Below are positions 31,940 to 43,660 of a DNA stretch of 64,000 nucleotides, piece after piece. The first letter of the stretch is position 1. Every line of letters starts with the position of its first letter. Position numbers and translations under genes: made by a program. Below the pieces are notes generated by a model. That model did not search any database and was not told where the DNA came from. It saw only the letters and a program-made list of their open reading frames with translations. The DNA is from Gordius sp. MW1 (lineage: Eukaryota; Nematomorpha; Gordioida; Gordea; Gordiidae): assembly GCA_964036665.1 (NCBI GenBank), contig OZ038526.1:19344001-19408000 (forward strand). Reading direction: 5' to 3'.

Positions 31940-34900
31940 TGCAAAGTTTGAAAGGATACATATAAATAAATAACTTTTAAAAGTGGTTGATAATAAGATG
32001 CCTGAGTAGGATTAGATTAAAGGTCTCATTAATCATTATTAAAGTGTTATATGACTTATAAATCCTCTTAAAGCAAGATAGGGATGATGCTAATATGTCA
32101 AACAAAAACTTCTCATCAATCATCATAATCGGAATGCCTTAATGCTAACTTTTCGGATTAAGATAATAATTATTATAAAGCGTTTCATGACATTACGTTA
32201 ACTATTTGTGATTAATTTAAATTGATTAATTAATATACATGATGGTAAAGAGTTTTAGAACAAATTTCAGGGCGACTGCTTATAATTTATGTAGGGTAGT
32301 ATATGTAATAAGGAAGAGAAATTAAGTAGAGTTGTTAAAACATTTTTAAAGATTTATTGGTTAAAATAGCAGGGACCATATTAGCTCCTCCCCATACAAT
32401 TTGGTTAGTGTTGCTTGCTTTATAAATATAGATTAATTTAATCGACTTTCCGCCCTACAGCTTAGTAAAGTAAAGTAGCATATCAATTAGCAATGTAGAA
32501 AACGGGATTACAACACATAATGATTAAGTAATTCGTCGATTATTTTACATGAGGTTATTTACAGCAATGACCTATCCAATATTAATGTATGTGAATGGAA
32601 TTAATTTTAAAAACAAGTTGAATTAATCGATTAATCTTTTTAAAAAGATCCTAATCCAGGAATTGAGTCAAGCGGTGGTGGGTTGTTACTAAATTAAAGG
32701 GGAAGGTGCAAAACTGTTTTAAATCTTAGTTAGAAATTTTAAAACTCTCCCTCGTTGCTAAATAATTTGTTTAAAAAATTTATTCCAGGACAAAAGTTGC
32801 GATGCTTTAAAATAATTTTTAAGATTAAGTGACTGACGCTATATATAATAAAAAGCAGAACAAAGCTTATAGCTAATATAAAGTTTTAATTTAACCGCCT
32901 GCTTTTTAAATTAATGAATTGAAAAAAATGTGTTAACATTTTGTAAAATTGTTTATAAAACTTTCGTCCCACAATTTCTAAGATAAAATATATAAATAAA
33001 TGCACAAAGCATAATTTAGAGATAAAAGTACACTAACTAATTGATTTAAGAATAATGTGATATTAATCCAAATGTAATAAATAAAATCCAATATAGAATA
33101 ACGAACATAATTAGAGTAGGGACCGAATGCTGGATTATGTTATTTGACAGTCGTCACATTGAAGCTTATCATAATGCAGAAAGAAGGGAGATAAAGATTA
33201 GATTATAATATCTTTTATAATGTAAAGAGAGTTGTATGTCTCCTTAATTTACCCTTAATTAAATCTTCAACACCTTTTAACCCTTCACATCGTCACATAT
33301 AAAATGCAATAGATGATCGCATACAATAGAAGACTGGCACGTCCTATCCTGATTTTCTCTTGTACAGGGTATGATTGACAAAATCCTGTCAAATTCATTG
33401 CATTTTTAAATCAAATTTTTATAAAAAAAATAGCAGACGATTATATCTTATTACCTTTTCGACATTCAAAAGTTTGTGAATAAATACAAATAATTATATA
33501 ATCAAAGTTGAAATGCGACATTTTCTAGTATCTTATATAAAAGGTATAATTGGTTTTTTTGACGTTTTGTTATAGTTTTATTAAGGTGACGTCGGTCCCA
33601 GCAATTAATTAATAATAATTTTATATTGATATTGCAACGCTCTTGTTAGAATACATTTATACCTTAGATTGGGAAACTTCACTATTGGATGAATCTTATG
33701 CCGGATATTAAATTTAAGATCCTATGTTTGAGCCGTATTATTTAAAAAGCTTGTCAGTGTGTTTCGCAAAAAAGCGTATATTTAACAAAATTTTGCAATA
33801 AATTTAGTTTAAATATACAAACGTGACTTGCAATTATTTCCGGGAAATTTTTTGCAATTATAATCCCCCTTATCCATCTTAGACAATACTCAATTGATAG
33901 GTGACTCATTTGATAAAAGGAATGGTTTAATCGTTCTCAGAACCTTATTAAAATTTAATTAAGTCTTCCTTAAAATTTAATTAAGTTACTGTCGCGTCAC
34001 ACACTTATAAATGTATCGATAAAATTATTTTCAATCATTTTCTGGCTTAGATAAATATATGAATTGTATCATAGATTAAACAGAGGTCATAAAATAAATT
34101 TTTTGATTTGTGCTATTATTCATAAATATATAGTCCAATCAAAAGCTAATTAAAAATAAATTGCATAGCAATTAATTATTAACTTTTTTGCTTATTAGGA
34201 TTTAGAACCTTCACTAACACGCATTTGGTATTCATCAGCTTAGATTTATTTTAATAACCGTAATTACTTTTAGATCCCGTAAATCAAATAAACGGCAGTA
34301 GGAAAAACAAGGCTCAAAATATTTTTTGCTATGACTTTTTGAACATAAAATAAAAAATCAGCCAGTTTAATAGAATTGTAGATCAAAATAGGAAAATTAC
34401 TAAAATAGAAATAATTTTATTTATATATTCTTGAAATTGTATAATTCTTAAATGACAGATTGAAGAGTACACTCTGTTGAAAGAATAATTTGCACTAATG
34501 TAAAAGCTATTTTTTACCTTGGACAATTGATGATCAAGGTAAGGATATAGGAAAAAGGAATAAATCAATAAACATGTGCTTGAAAAAAAACGCCGATGAT
34601 TGCTATGTTAATTATTGGTTATTGGTAATTATCGATAATTTCGAAGAGGGGGGGATTGATTTTAGACTAATTATAACAATATACCAGCCGCATCACTTGT
34701 AAAGCCACTTTAGATGGTTCCTTTATTTAATTGGCCTCGGTTTGTGCAATCGAGTTGAATTAGCTATGGGAAAAATATAACATTATCAAAAATAATTTAT
34801 ATCTCACTGAAAAATTTAGGGCTAGAGAGGGGTCAAAATAAAAATTTACAGATTTTATACGAAAACTTATAGCGCACAATAAAATGATATAATTTTAAAA

Positions 34901-36090
34901 TATTAAAATAAAAGCTCAAAATAATATTATAGTGAGATATTTAATTTTGAAAAGTATTTCATGTGTCCCCCAACGTTTCTCCTAGGTATATTTACAAAAA
35001 ATGTATAAAAAGTAGCTTGCAATTAAGATTTGAATTTTCGTTTTTTAATATATTAATTTTGCAGGTTTTTTTACATTTAATTAATTGAAAACATATCATT
35101 CGTCTACCATCATAAATAAAGTGGTTGTGTGCGCGAATGAGAGATTAGAGGATATAAATTGTGTGTTAATTTGAGGACAAAACGACACCCTTATCTCGGG
35201 TTTTGGATCAAAAATAATTAAATAAATTAAATTATAATTAAATTAAATCCCCAACACTTAATATTCTGACTGAGCGTTAGTACGCACATACAATACACAC
35301 CTAAATTGCGCACATGGTAACTTTAATATTATCTATTAAAAGAAAACTCCTTATTATTAATTTTGCTAAAAAACAATAGAACATCTTGAAAACCATATTT
35401 TATCGCAAAATTAGTTTCTTACTTATTTTTATTGAAGGTTTTAATATCTTTGGTTTTGAGTTGTTTTATGTCAAAATCATTTATATAACATTATTTAAAA
35501 TATCAACCTTAAGAACTTTAAATCTAATTTTTTCCCTTATTTTTTTAGGTGCTATTATAGGATTTATATAATTATTATAATATTATTTAAGGCCCACTAT
35601 TTTTCCCCAAAAATATTACTTATGAGGGTTGAAATCTTCTAAAAGAAATAATTTTTTTTAATTTTCAAATTAAAAGGGGTTTAAGGTCTTTTTGCATTTC
35701 TAAGGTTTAAATATACTATGAACGAATAAAAAAGTTTATTTTTCTTCTAATTATTAATCTACGAAAAATTAGAAAAACATGAAATAATCAAAAAAATATT
35801 TCTACCGATTTTATATATTAAAATTTATTGTTTTAAGCACGGTTTTTCAATTGCCAATTATTTTTAATTGTGCCATCATTTTGTCAGCAATTAGTTTATT
35901 TGATACTATGAACAATTTCTTTTCTATATTTTACTGCTATTCCAAGATAATTATTGACAATTTAAAATTTATTTTAGAAATTTAAGAAATTGAGCCCAGA
36001 TTTATTTGTTTCAAATTTTTGTGACTGGCAGGAATTCGATAAGAAGACATAGTTATAAAAATAATTTCTTCCTTTTTCGAATTTTTGATA
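31940..36090. other. Gene-free AT-rich interval upstream of the receptor
   Basis: About 4.1 kb with no coding frame of note and, unusually for this window, almost no recognisable mobile elements. It has a small TTAAAATTTAATTAAGT tandem (about 33950-33985), one ATAAATTGCATAGCAATTAA palindrome (about 34158-34177), and a G6 run at 34648. May hold receptor regulatory DNA, but no motif can be assigned. Confidence 0.4.
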
Positions 36091-36097
36091 AAGAATT

Positions 36098-37423
36098 TGT
36101 GGTGTTCACCCCTGGAAAAACTAGTTTTTTGTTGTTGTTTTTGTTTGTTTATTTCTTCGTATACTTATATGCTACGATTATTATTATTTATCGGATGACT
36201 AATGAGTCACGACAGATTACCCCTGTTTATTACGTTACTGTACGTTTGTTTATGACGTTACTCTACTCCTGTTTATGATGTTACTATACGCCTGTTTATG
36301 TTAAATCATGTTTCTATTCCCCCTTCCCTATTCCTTTTTTTATTACCCTGTTACTCAAGTTCTAGTTTTAAACTGCGTCATAGCTTTAGCTAGAAAAACT
36401 TTACTTTAGAAATGTGCCAAGAATAATGATGAGCGATAGCCCTGTACCTTTATCGGATCGGCAGGAGGGCGTGGGGGAAATGGGTACGTATGGGGCGTAG
36501 GATAAGGGGCGTATAAAATCGGTTGAGGAGGGGACCATATATGATAAGGAACGCCTTCCAAAGGCGGTACCCTGCCTCAACCGATTTTATACGCCCCTTA
36601 TCCTACACCCCATACGTACCCCTTTCCCCAACGCCCAATATATTTTCTTTTCGCTTGTCCATTGCTGCGGCGTGATTTTGTTTCCACGTTTTCTGACACT
36701 TCAGACATTGAAGAATTTTATATTTGTATCATCTGTGGAATATTGAAGAATACTTCTGGCACTGAATTAAAAAACGGAATAGTTAAGTGGTTCGGGATTT
36801 TCATTCGTTTAAAGAATTTTGCCAATATTTTGTTTTGGAGTTGGTTGCCGATCAATTGTTCTAGCTCGTGGTTCGATCGCTTTTTAATCCAGCGTCACTA
36901 ATAAATCCGCAGGTCCTCCCCCAAAAGGGAAGGACTGTATCTGTTTGAGGGTTTCTAAAGTCCCGATTTAATATTTTATTTAATGACTACGCAACACAAA
37001 ATAAAATTATAATGAAAAAAAGGAAGAATCGAGAATCGAAAATGAATGCATTTTTTAAAAAAGGAAAATATATAGCTATCGCTCATCATTATTCTTGGCA
37101 CATTTCCAAGTAAAGTTTTTCTAGCTAAAGCTATGACTCAGTACATTTCCAGCAATTTAAAACTAGAGTAACAGGGTAATAAAAAAAAGGAATAGGGAAG
37201 GGGGAATAGAAACATGATTTTTATAAACAGGCGTATAGTAACATCATAAACAGGAGTAGAGTAACGTCATAAACAAACGTACAGTAACGTAATAAACAGG
37301 GGTAATCTGTCGTGACTCATTAGTCATCCGATAAATAATAATAATCGTAGCATATAAGTATACGAAGAAATAAACAAACAAAAACAACAAAAAAAACTAG
37401 TTTTTCCAGGGGTGAACACCACA
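36098..37423. mobile_element. Foldback element with long inverted arms
   Basis: 1326 bp, ends TGTGGTGTTCACCCCTGG and CCAGGGGTGAACACCACA, flanked by GAATT at 36093-36097 and 37424-37428. Arms of about 340 bp (36098-36440; 37075-37423) are inverted copies with few differences. Each arm has three to four tandem units of about 24 bp (CTGTTTATGACGTTACTCTA type). The loop holds a second palindrome: 36467-36521 pairs with 36575-36632 (CGTATGGGGCGTAGGATAAG). An unrecognised 79-codon frame (36662-36901) lies in the loop. No transposase seen. Confidence 0.85.
36662..36901 (+). CDS. Unrecognised open frame in the foldback loop
   Basis: 79 codons, with DTSDIEEFYICIICGILKNT and two aromatic-rich segments. 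No motif recognised. It is the only sizeable frame between the arms and may be a fragment captured by the element, or chance. Confidence 0.2.
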   Translation: MLRRDFVSTFSDTSDIEEFYICIICGILKNTSGTELKNGIVKWFGIFIRLKNFANILFWSWLPINCSSSWFDRFLIQRH

Positions 37424-37596
37424 GAATTATATGATTATTAATGGAGGACTACATAGAACGAATTGGATTTAGGCCATATATATTTAACAAGATAAGAAGA
37501 GAGAATATCGTTTTTTGTTGCTTCAAATTTGGCTTTCGAAATGATAGAGGGGTGATTTTCAAGAATCATTTACCAAAATTGTTTAAATGTCTATAT

Positions 37597-38056
37597 TAGT
37601 GTTGTAAAAAGGGCTGGGTTTTGTTTGGTCGACCTTTGGTTCGAATTGGGTTCATAATGTCACAGTCCGAATCCGAAATGCCACACTGAATATCACGAAA
37701 AATTAAATCTCAAATGGGGAGGGAATTTGATGTGCATCTAAACCTAACCCAAACCCTAACCTAAAACGCTGACCTAAAACACTACCCAATGGAAATTATA
37801 CGCTTGCGCAATGAGTAATTGCGAATCTCACGATCGTGAGATTCAGTGGCTTAGTTGCATTTTGGACTGTGACATTTTGAAATGATACCCTTCGGTTCAA
37901 CTAAGACTAATGGTCGACTCTGGTCTGTTTTTCAAATTAGAACTAAGCCTGAGGGTTGACTAAGAAAAATAGACCAAAAAACCTTTGGTCTGTATAATTT
38001 TCGTCGACCATAACCAATGGTCAACCAAACAAAACCGAGCTGTTTTTACAACATTA
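37597..38056. mobile_element. hAT-type element with TAGTGTTGTAAAA ends
   Basis: 460 bp. Ends TAGTGTTGTAAAAAGGGCTG and CAGCTCGGTTTTG.../AACATTA are inverted (GGTTTTGTTTGGTCGACC versus GGTTTTGTTTGGTTGACC). Exact 8-bp duplication GTCTATAT at 37589-37596 and 38057-38064. No transposase. Another MITE is nested in it. Confidence 0.9.
37657..37875. repeat. MITE with ATGTCACAGTCC ends and a telomere-like core, nested
   Basis: Ends ATGTCACAGTCCGAA and TTTTGGACTGTGACAT. The core (AAATCTCAAATGGGG, CCTAACCCAAACCCTAACC, CGCTGACCTAAAACACTA) is shared with 20842-21082, although the ends differ. A perfect TCTCACGATCGTGAGA palindrome lies at about 37827-37842. Confidence 0.75.
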
Positions 38057-38064
38057 GTCTATAT

Positions 38065-39865
38065 CCGTTCCTAGGCCTATTTGACCATTCGATCAAATCA
38101 ATATATAAAATATGAGTATACCCTCTAGCTTACCAGATATTTTTAAATTTTTAATTTTATTTTGTTAAAAAATTGACAAAATATATTTTAAACAAATATT
38201 TTACAGAACTAAAGGCAAAAGCTTAATAAATTTTCAAAATAAGAAAATTTTTATGTTTTAAAGAGATATATAGATACATGTAACTTTATGACACCCAAAC
38301 TGCGTTTTGATCTAATGGTTTTATGAAAGGTTTAGGTTGGCGTATTATTTAAACAGGTGTCTTCGCTTCTATCAGTACCTCATTTAATAAAGCAATCATC
38401 ATACTAGATTAAGACCAATTGTAGGCCAAATTAAAATCAATCGATATTCTGTTCATACTTATAATTGAATATATTTATAGAATAATTGATCGGTAATAAA
38501 AATCACCAATAAATGTAATCTATACTGATTTATTATTTTGACATAATATTGGTCGATTGATGATCAATTTAGGATATATTTTTTAGGCGTGTATTACGCT
38601 TTCGGAATTTCTGATAACTCAAATTCTTCGCAAACCTTCTTTCATACTTTAATTAAATTAAATATATAATAACAATAAATATTATTTTTGTATGCCACGT
38701 TTGATGTTTGGCTGTACATAAATAGATGAGATGATTATTTGATTTTGATCAAATATTAGACAAATTAATTATAATCGCATGAATCAACATTTTGTATTAC
38801 TAGTAGGGTCATCTAGACCCCCAAAAAAGAAAATTTGAAGCATTTTTTTTAATTAATAGTTTTTCCCTCGATAATTAATACTAATAGACCATCAAAAGTT
38901 AAAAGAATTTAAAAAGTATTGATGTTTAAAATTAAAATTTTAAAGTTTTGTACAATAAAACAAATCAACTTTAACATATAATGTTAAACCATTATAATAC
39001 TTTTGATGTTATTTTACCCAACAAATTGTCACAAAAAATAAACGATCAATCATATATAAATAAAGCCATAGGTCTAGTTAGTAAGTTTTATGTAAAAAGT
39101 CACGCTATTTTGAAAAAATATTTTTTCAATTACTTGAGAAACTAATTATAAATCAGTTCGATTTTTAGGTTCAAAATATAATCCTTATCAATACAAAAAA
39201 ATCTATAAATTGATATTTTCTTGTAATTTATATAAAATAATAAATTTTTCTTTAAAACTTATTAAATTTAGAAGTTAGAGTTTACAAATTTAAAATAGAG
39301 ATTTTTGTGTAATTTATATAAATTATGGACTTACTTGAAAAATGTCATTAGTAATTCCTAGGCGATGAGAATATAGGTTTGTAAGCGAAATGCGGAAAAC
39401 TTACAGCTAACTTGTACTTCGGATAAAAATATTGATAATTTCCGATACAAACTCATTTTATCAATTATCTTAAGAGGCATTATATATAAGTTTTCGTACT
39501 TACCAAGTTGCTAAACATTGTTTCGTTCATTGTCAAATGTAGGCAAGGAGCGCGGGCATAGGGGGTTGTCGTATAGTATTACGTTCCGGGGATCAGATAT
39601 CGTGCGACATAAGCTCTAAATTTTGGCTATTCAAACGCGAATGTCGATCAGGCGGGAAAATATGGGATGGCTTTAATTAAGGAATCTATAATAATTCGGT
39701 CTTCCTAAGGATTTGTGGTGTAATAAAATCGCGAGCAATTTTAATTGACTAATTAATAAAAATGGAGATGAGAGGGCATACCTATTCATTCATTCATTAA
39801 AGCTTTGAAATGTTGTAATTTAGGGAAAGGAACGGGCTAGATTTTTGTAAAATTGGTTTAACTTA
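38065..39865. other. Gene-free AT-rich interval
   Basis: 1.8 kb without coding frames or clear repeats. Confidence 0.35.
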
Positions 39866-39873
39866 ATCGGCAT

Positions 39874-40043
39874 CATGGGCGTAGCATTGGAATTAGAGGG
39901 GGTGGGCAATAATGATTTAGGGAGGGGCAAAATGATCATTTTTTGAAATTTTAGCCATTTAATAAATTCCAGCAAATTTTGAGATTTAGAGAGGGCAGCC
40001 CCCCCCTCCCTTCCCCCCCCCCCTCCCCTTGGCTACGACCATG
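39874..40043 (+). mobile_element. hAT-type MITE, CATGGGCGTAGCC family (copy E)
   Basis: 170 bp, CATGGGCGTAGC...GGCTACGACCATG, exact 8-bp duplication ATCGGCAT at 39866-39873 and 40044-40051. The best-preserved interior of the family (GCAATAATGATTTAGGGAGG, GGCAAAATGATCATTTTTTG). Confidence 0.93.
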
Positions 40044-40134
40044 ATCGGCATATAATATTTCCTTAGGAGCATTTAAAATACATCTCGAATATCAATTGGT
40101 TTTGAAAGTAGTTAGCAAAATTATAAGCAAAGAT

Positions 40135-40305
40135 CATATGGGCGTCCCCAAGGTTTGGGGGGGGGGGGGGGGTTCATAGAAAAGGCCAGTTAATGTTAAG
40201 GGACCAATTTTTTCCATTTTTCTTGAGAAGTTTGATGTGGAGGGGGAGGGGGGAGTAGTAGGACCTCCTTGCAGCCCCTTACTATGCCTTTCAATCTTGA
40301 TAACA
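40135..40305. repeat. G-rich small element fragment
   Basis: ATATGGGCGTCCCCAAGGTT is followed by a G18 run and later GGGGGAGGGGGGAG. It resembles the G-rich MITEs but its right end (CTTACTATGCC) does not match well. No duplication found. Confidence 0.35.
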
Positions 40306-42050
40306 TAAACACCGTGCCAAAAGCTTTCGCCGATAAATATGAAAGTCGGGCCGGAATAAATTTTTAGGGTCGAGGTGACATTTATACATAGGGTAGTGAC
40401 AATTTTGTGTTAATTGATTTTGTTCTGCGTTTTAATATTACTTGAGCTCTGCAATAGATCAATTTGTTTAACTTTTAATATTTCTTAAATTGGGAATTTT
40501 AACTTTATAGAACAAGTTAAAATTACTTAATGAACGTTTAAGATATTCCAGACTTCTATTCCGCGATAGTCACACATTTCATTATTATATTCATACATAA
40601 ATTTATAAGAAACCTTTACTAACATTGCTATAAATATTTAATATTTTAATTAATTATTTTGGTATAAATCTTAATCTTGATTCTTAATTCTTAGCAACTT
40701 TCCATTAAGCAAGAATACAAATACCTCTCTCATCTAACGCATTTAATTAAGATGGACAAAAGGGTTGAGGTCAATTTGACACCATAAATATTATTCCTTA
40801 ATCCATGTGATAATGAAATACCCTAAATATAAACTTTATACACTTTAGATGTTGTAAATAATCACATTTAATAAAATTATTTCAAATTATTATTTAAAAA
40901 CAAGGCGGGATTTTTGACTTAAATTTGCCTTATTTTTAGAAATAAAATGTTTTTACATGAATATTTATCGTTTAATATTACATATTAGCGCATGCCCTAA
41001 CTAAAAAAGCTGGGCTAACCAAGGGCACTCTAAATCCCATAAAAATGTTGTGTATCTTTTACGATACAGGGGCATAATAAAACTTGTATTAAGAAAAAGA
41101 AACTATCGACTAATATCAATAGGTCATAAAATTAATTTTATTACCTAATAATTTTTTTTATTACTTCTTATCGCAAATGTAATATTGCATTAGAATCAGC
41201 GATATACCTTGATCTCTGCAACACATGAATTTATTATATTACCTGGTGGTGGGTGTAAATTTTTTTTGTACATGGCTTCTTTCTTATAAATACATGAACA
41301 GAAGAGGCTTTTCAAAATTCCAGGAAAGGGCTGGAAAGCTATAAAATAAATATTCAAACTTTTAATGACAATTTCGGGTTTACTTCCCCATTTTATAACT
41401 TTTTTTCGTCAAAAAAAATTTATACGTAATTTATTTTATAAAATTTCGTTTTTTACAATGCTTATGTTGAAGGTTTAAAAATTAAATTATAACCAGATTA
41501 AATATTTAAATCGATGATCATATACTTTAACAATAAAGGACCACCTTCCTGCTTAAGTCCTGGGGGATTTTAAAAAGTAATAAATTTCATTTAGTTTTAT
41601 GGTAAAACTAATAAATTTCTAGAAAACAATTTTAAATTTAATTATAATTTTGAAGTCTTATGGCTACATTATTTCAAGTTTAACTATAGCACCGTATTAT
41701 ACTTTTATAACTCTCTGGGTTCATAAAAATTACATTAGTCGAGTCTATAATTATAACGAATGGCAAAATTGTCCACCCCAAGAACTTAAGCAATTGCCGA
41801 TTTTTTAAAATTCATTTCAATTAAAAATAAGCCCTCCCCCCTGCAACAGCTAAAGGATTTGGTCCTAGTGATTGAGGTAATAATAAGAATTGGAAGTCTA
41901 ACAGACTAACTCCTTAGTTTTAAAATTTCTGAAAAGCAAGGTTCAAAATAAGAGCGTTTAGATTAGAAATAAAAAAAAATATTTATGCACACTTTCAGCG
42001 CCCCTGTATGGGTTAAATTATGTCCTGAGTATTATGCATTGTTGAATAAT
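40306..42050. other. Gene-free AT-rich interval
   Basis: 1.7 kb; no coding frame, no clear repeat. Confidence 0.35.
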
Positions 42051-42056
42051 CGCAAA

Positions 42057-43460
42057 CAGTGGCGTAGCTAGGAGGAGCCCAGGGGCCCGCCCCCCCCCCC
42101 CCCAAGAGCAAAAACCGGGCCCCATGGCCCCCCCCCAAGGGAAAATCTTGGGCCCCCGGGCCCCTTAAGCCATTTTTTTTACCTTAATTAAGAAACAATT
42201 TAAATTATTATTATTGTTTCTGAATAAAAATTTTAATTATAATTTAATTATAATATTACAAATAAAAATAAAGGTGCTGTATAAGACAATAAAGGGTGAA
42301 AACTGTATCAAATTGTTAAGTTGACATAATTACATAATTTAAAAATTAATATTAATTGAAAACTCGAGTTTTTTATAATTATCCACTTTACTTTTATTGA
42401 TTAATATGAATAGCAATAGCAAGCAATTAAAGCTTAACATGTTTTTAAAGCCCTTAGATCTAAGCAATAGGTTAAATCAAATAGGTATCAAAAGATTTAG
42501 CTGAAATTTTTGATTTATTACTTTCTAATTTTAAACGTATTAAAAAACCAAATATGACACATTTTACCCTTTTGAATCTACTAATTCATTAATTGATTTC
42601 AAAATTGATTTATATTATCCTATCATCGATAGAATAATAGCAGAATTAAACATAAGATTTTCGGAAATTAATTGTAATTTGTATAAGTCCTTAGAAGGTT
42701 TAAACCCTTCATCCCCTTTTTTGCGATAAATATCTTTTATTAGAAATAATTAACCATTATGAATTAAAACTGCAAGATGCCGAAATAATAATGGCAAAAA
42801 ATTATGTATTATATTATAATTCTTTATCTTCAAATAAAATAAAATGCAATGATATTTTTCACTTATTAAAATTTTGCCCTCAATAGTTTTTCCAAATTTT
42901 ATTATTTTGATTAAAATAATTTTAACTATCCCAATAACTTCATGTTCATGCGAAAGATCGTTCTCATTGCTAAAACGGATTAAAACTTATCCTCGTTCCA
43001 AAATTGAACAAGATAGGTTATCTTCCTTAGCTTTATTGAGCTTAGAACATGACTTTATAAAAGTTATTCCCCCGGCCGGATGATATTATAAATTCGTTTG
43101 CAATATCGAGTAAAAGGCGTAATGAACTAATATTAAAAGACTAATTTTAATATTTAATGAAAAATTATCTGGGCTTTTAAAAACTTGTTTTAAACTTTTT
43201 AACACTTTCAAAATATATTAAAATATTATTAAATCTACGAAAATTTCATCCTGGTTTCAATTTAATTGTCCATCTCACATGCTTAGTGTTTAACATATCT
43301 TGCATATTTTTATGTACCACATGCACATATAAAGCCAATAGTTTTCCAAAAAATTGTTTGTACACCATTTTTTCCCCTTTATTAGTGATATCCCATCATA
43401 AGTTTGATAAATTAATATTAATAACCAATTCCTGCATTTTATACAATTGTTAACGCATCA
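42057..43460 (+). mobile_element. hAT transposon, second copy of the exon-breaking family
   Basis: The left end CAGTGGCGTAGCTAGGAGGAG and GC-rich subterminal zone match the right end of the element at 4150-6377 in reverse; homology continues to AACGCATCAAAAC at about 43460, where a different CCCGAACCC-rich sequence begins and the right terminus is lost. It lacks the nested MITE (empty AAACCTTC site at 42694-42701). It carries the better-preserved transposase end. Confidence 0.85.
42874..43083 (+). pseudogene. hAT transposase C-terminal dimerisation domain
   Basis: 69 codons: ILTIPITSCSCERSFSLLKR and KIEQDRLSSLALLSLEHDFI. The C/S-E-R-S/V-F-S motif and the L-S-S-L-A-L-L-S-I/L-E helix are the signature of the hAT family dimerisation region at the transposase C-terminus. 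The catalytic part upstream is decayed into other frames with stops. The Met shown is not a genuine start. Confidence 0.88.
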
Positions 43461-43660
43461 AAACCAGGGGTTTGTCCCGAACCCGAACCCCTGAACCCGA
43501 ACCGGGTAAAACCCGATATTTTACAGAACCCGAACCCATACCCAAACCCATTTTTAAAAATACCCTTAAAACCCGAACCCGATGAATACAAAAAAGGGTT
43601 CGGGTTTTTAATTCAAAAATATATTGTGAATTGAATATCTCAGTTTTCTCTATCATGGTA
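43461..43660. repeat. CCCGAACCC-rich segment, probable hAT-type end
   Basis: Words CCCGAACCCGAACC, GAACCCGAACCGGG and GGGTTCGGGTTT are dense, like the subterminal zones of the element at 11934-12616. It starts exactly where homology to the other hAT copy stops, so it is probably an inserted or joined element. The 68-codon minus frame across it is low complexity. Confidence 0.5.

Noticed and set aside
43450-43656. 68-codon frame with GSGSGV-type repeats
   Set aside because: Low-complexity translation of the CCCGAACCC tract.
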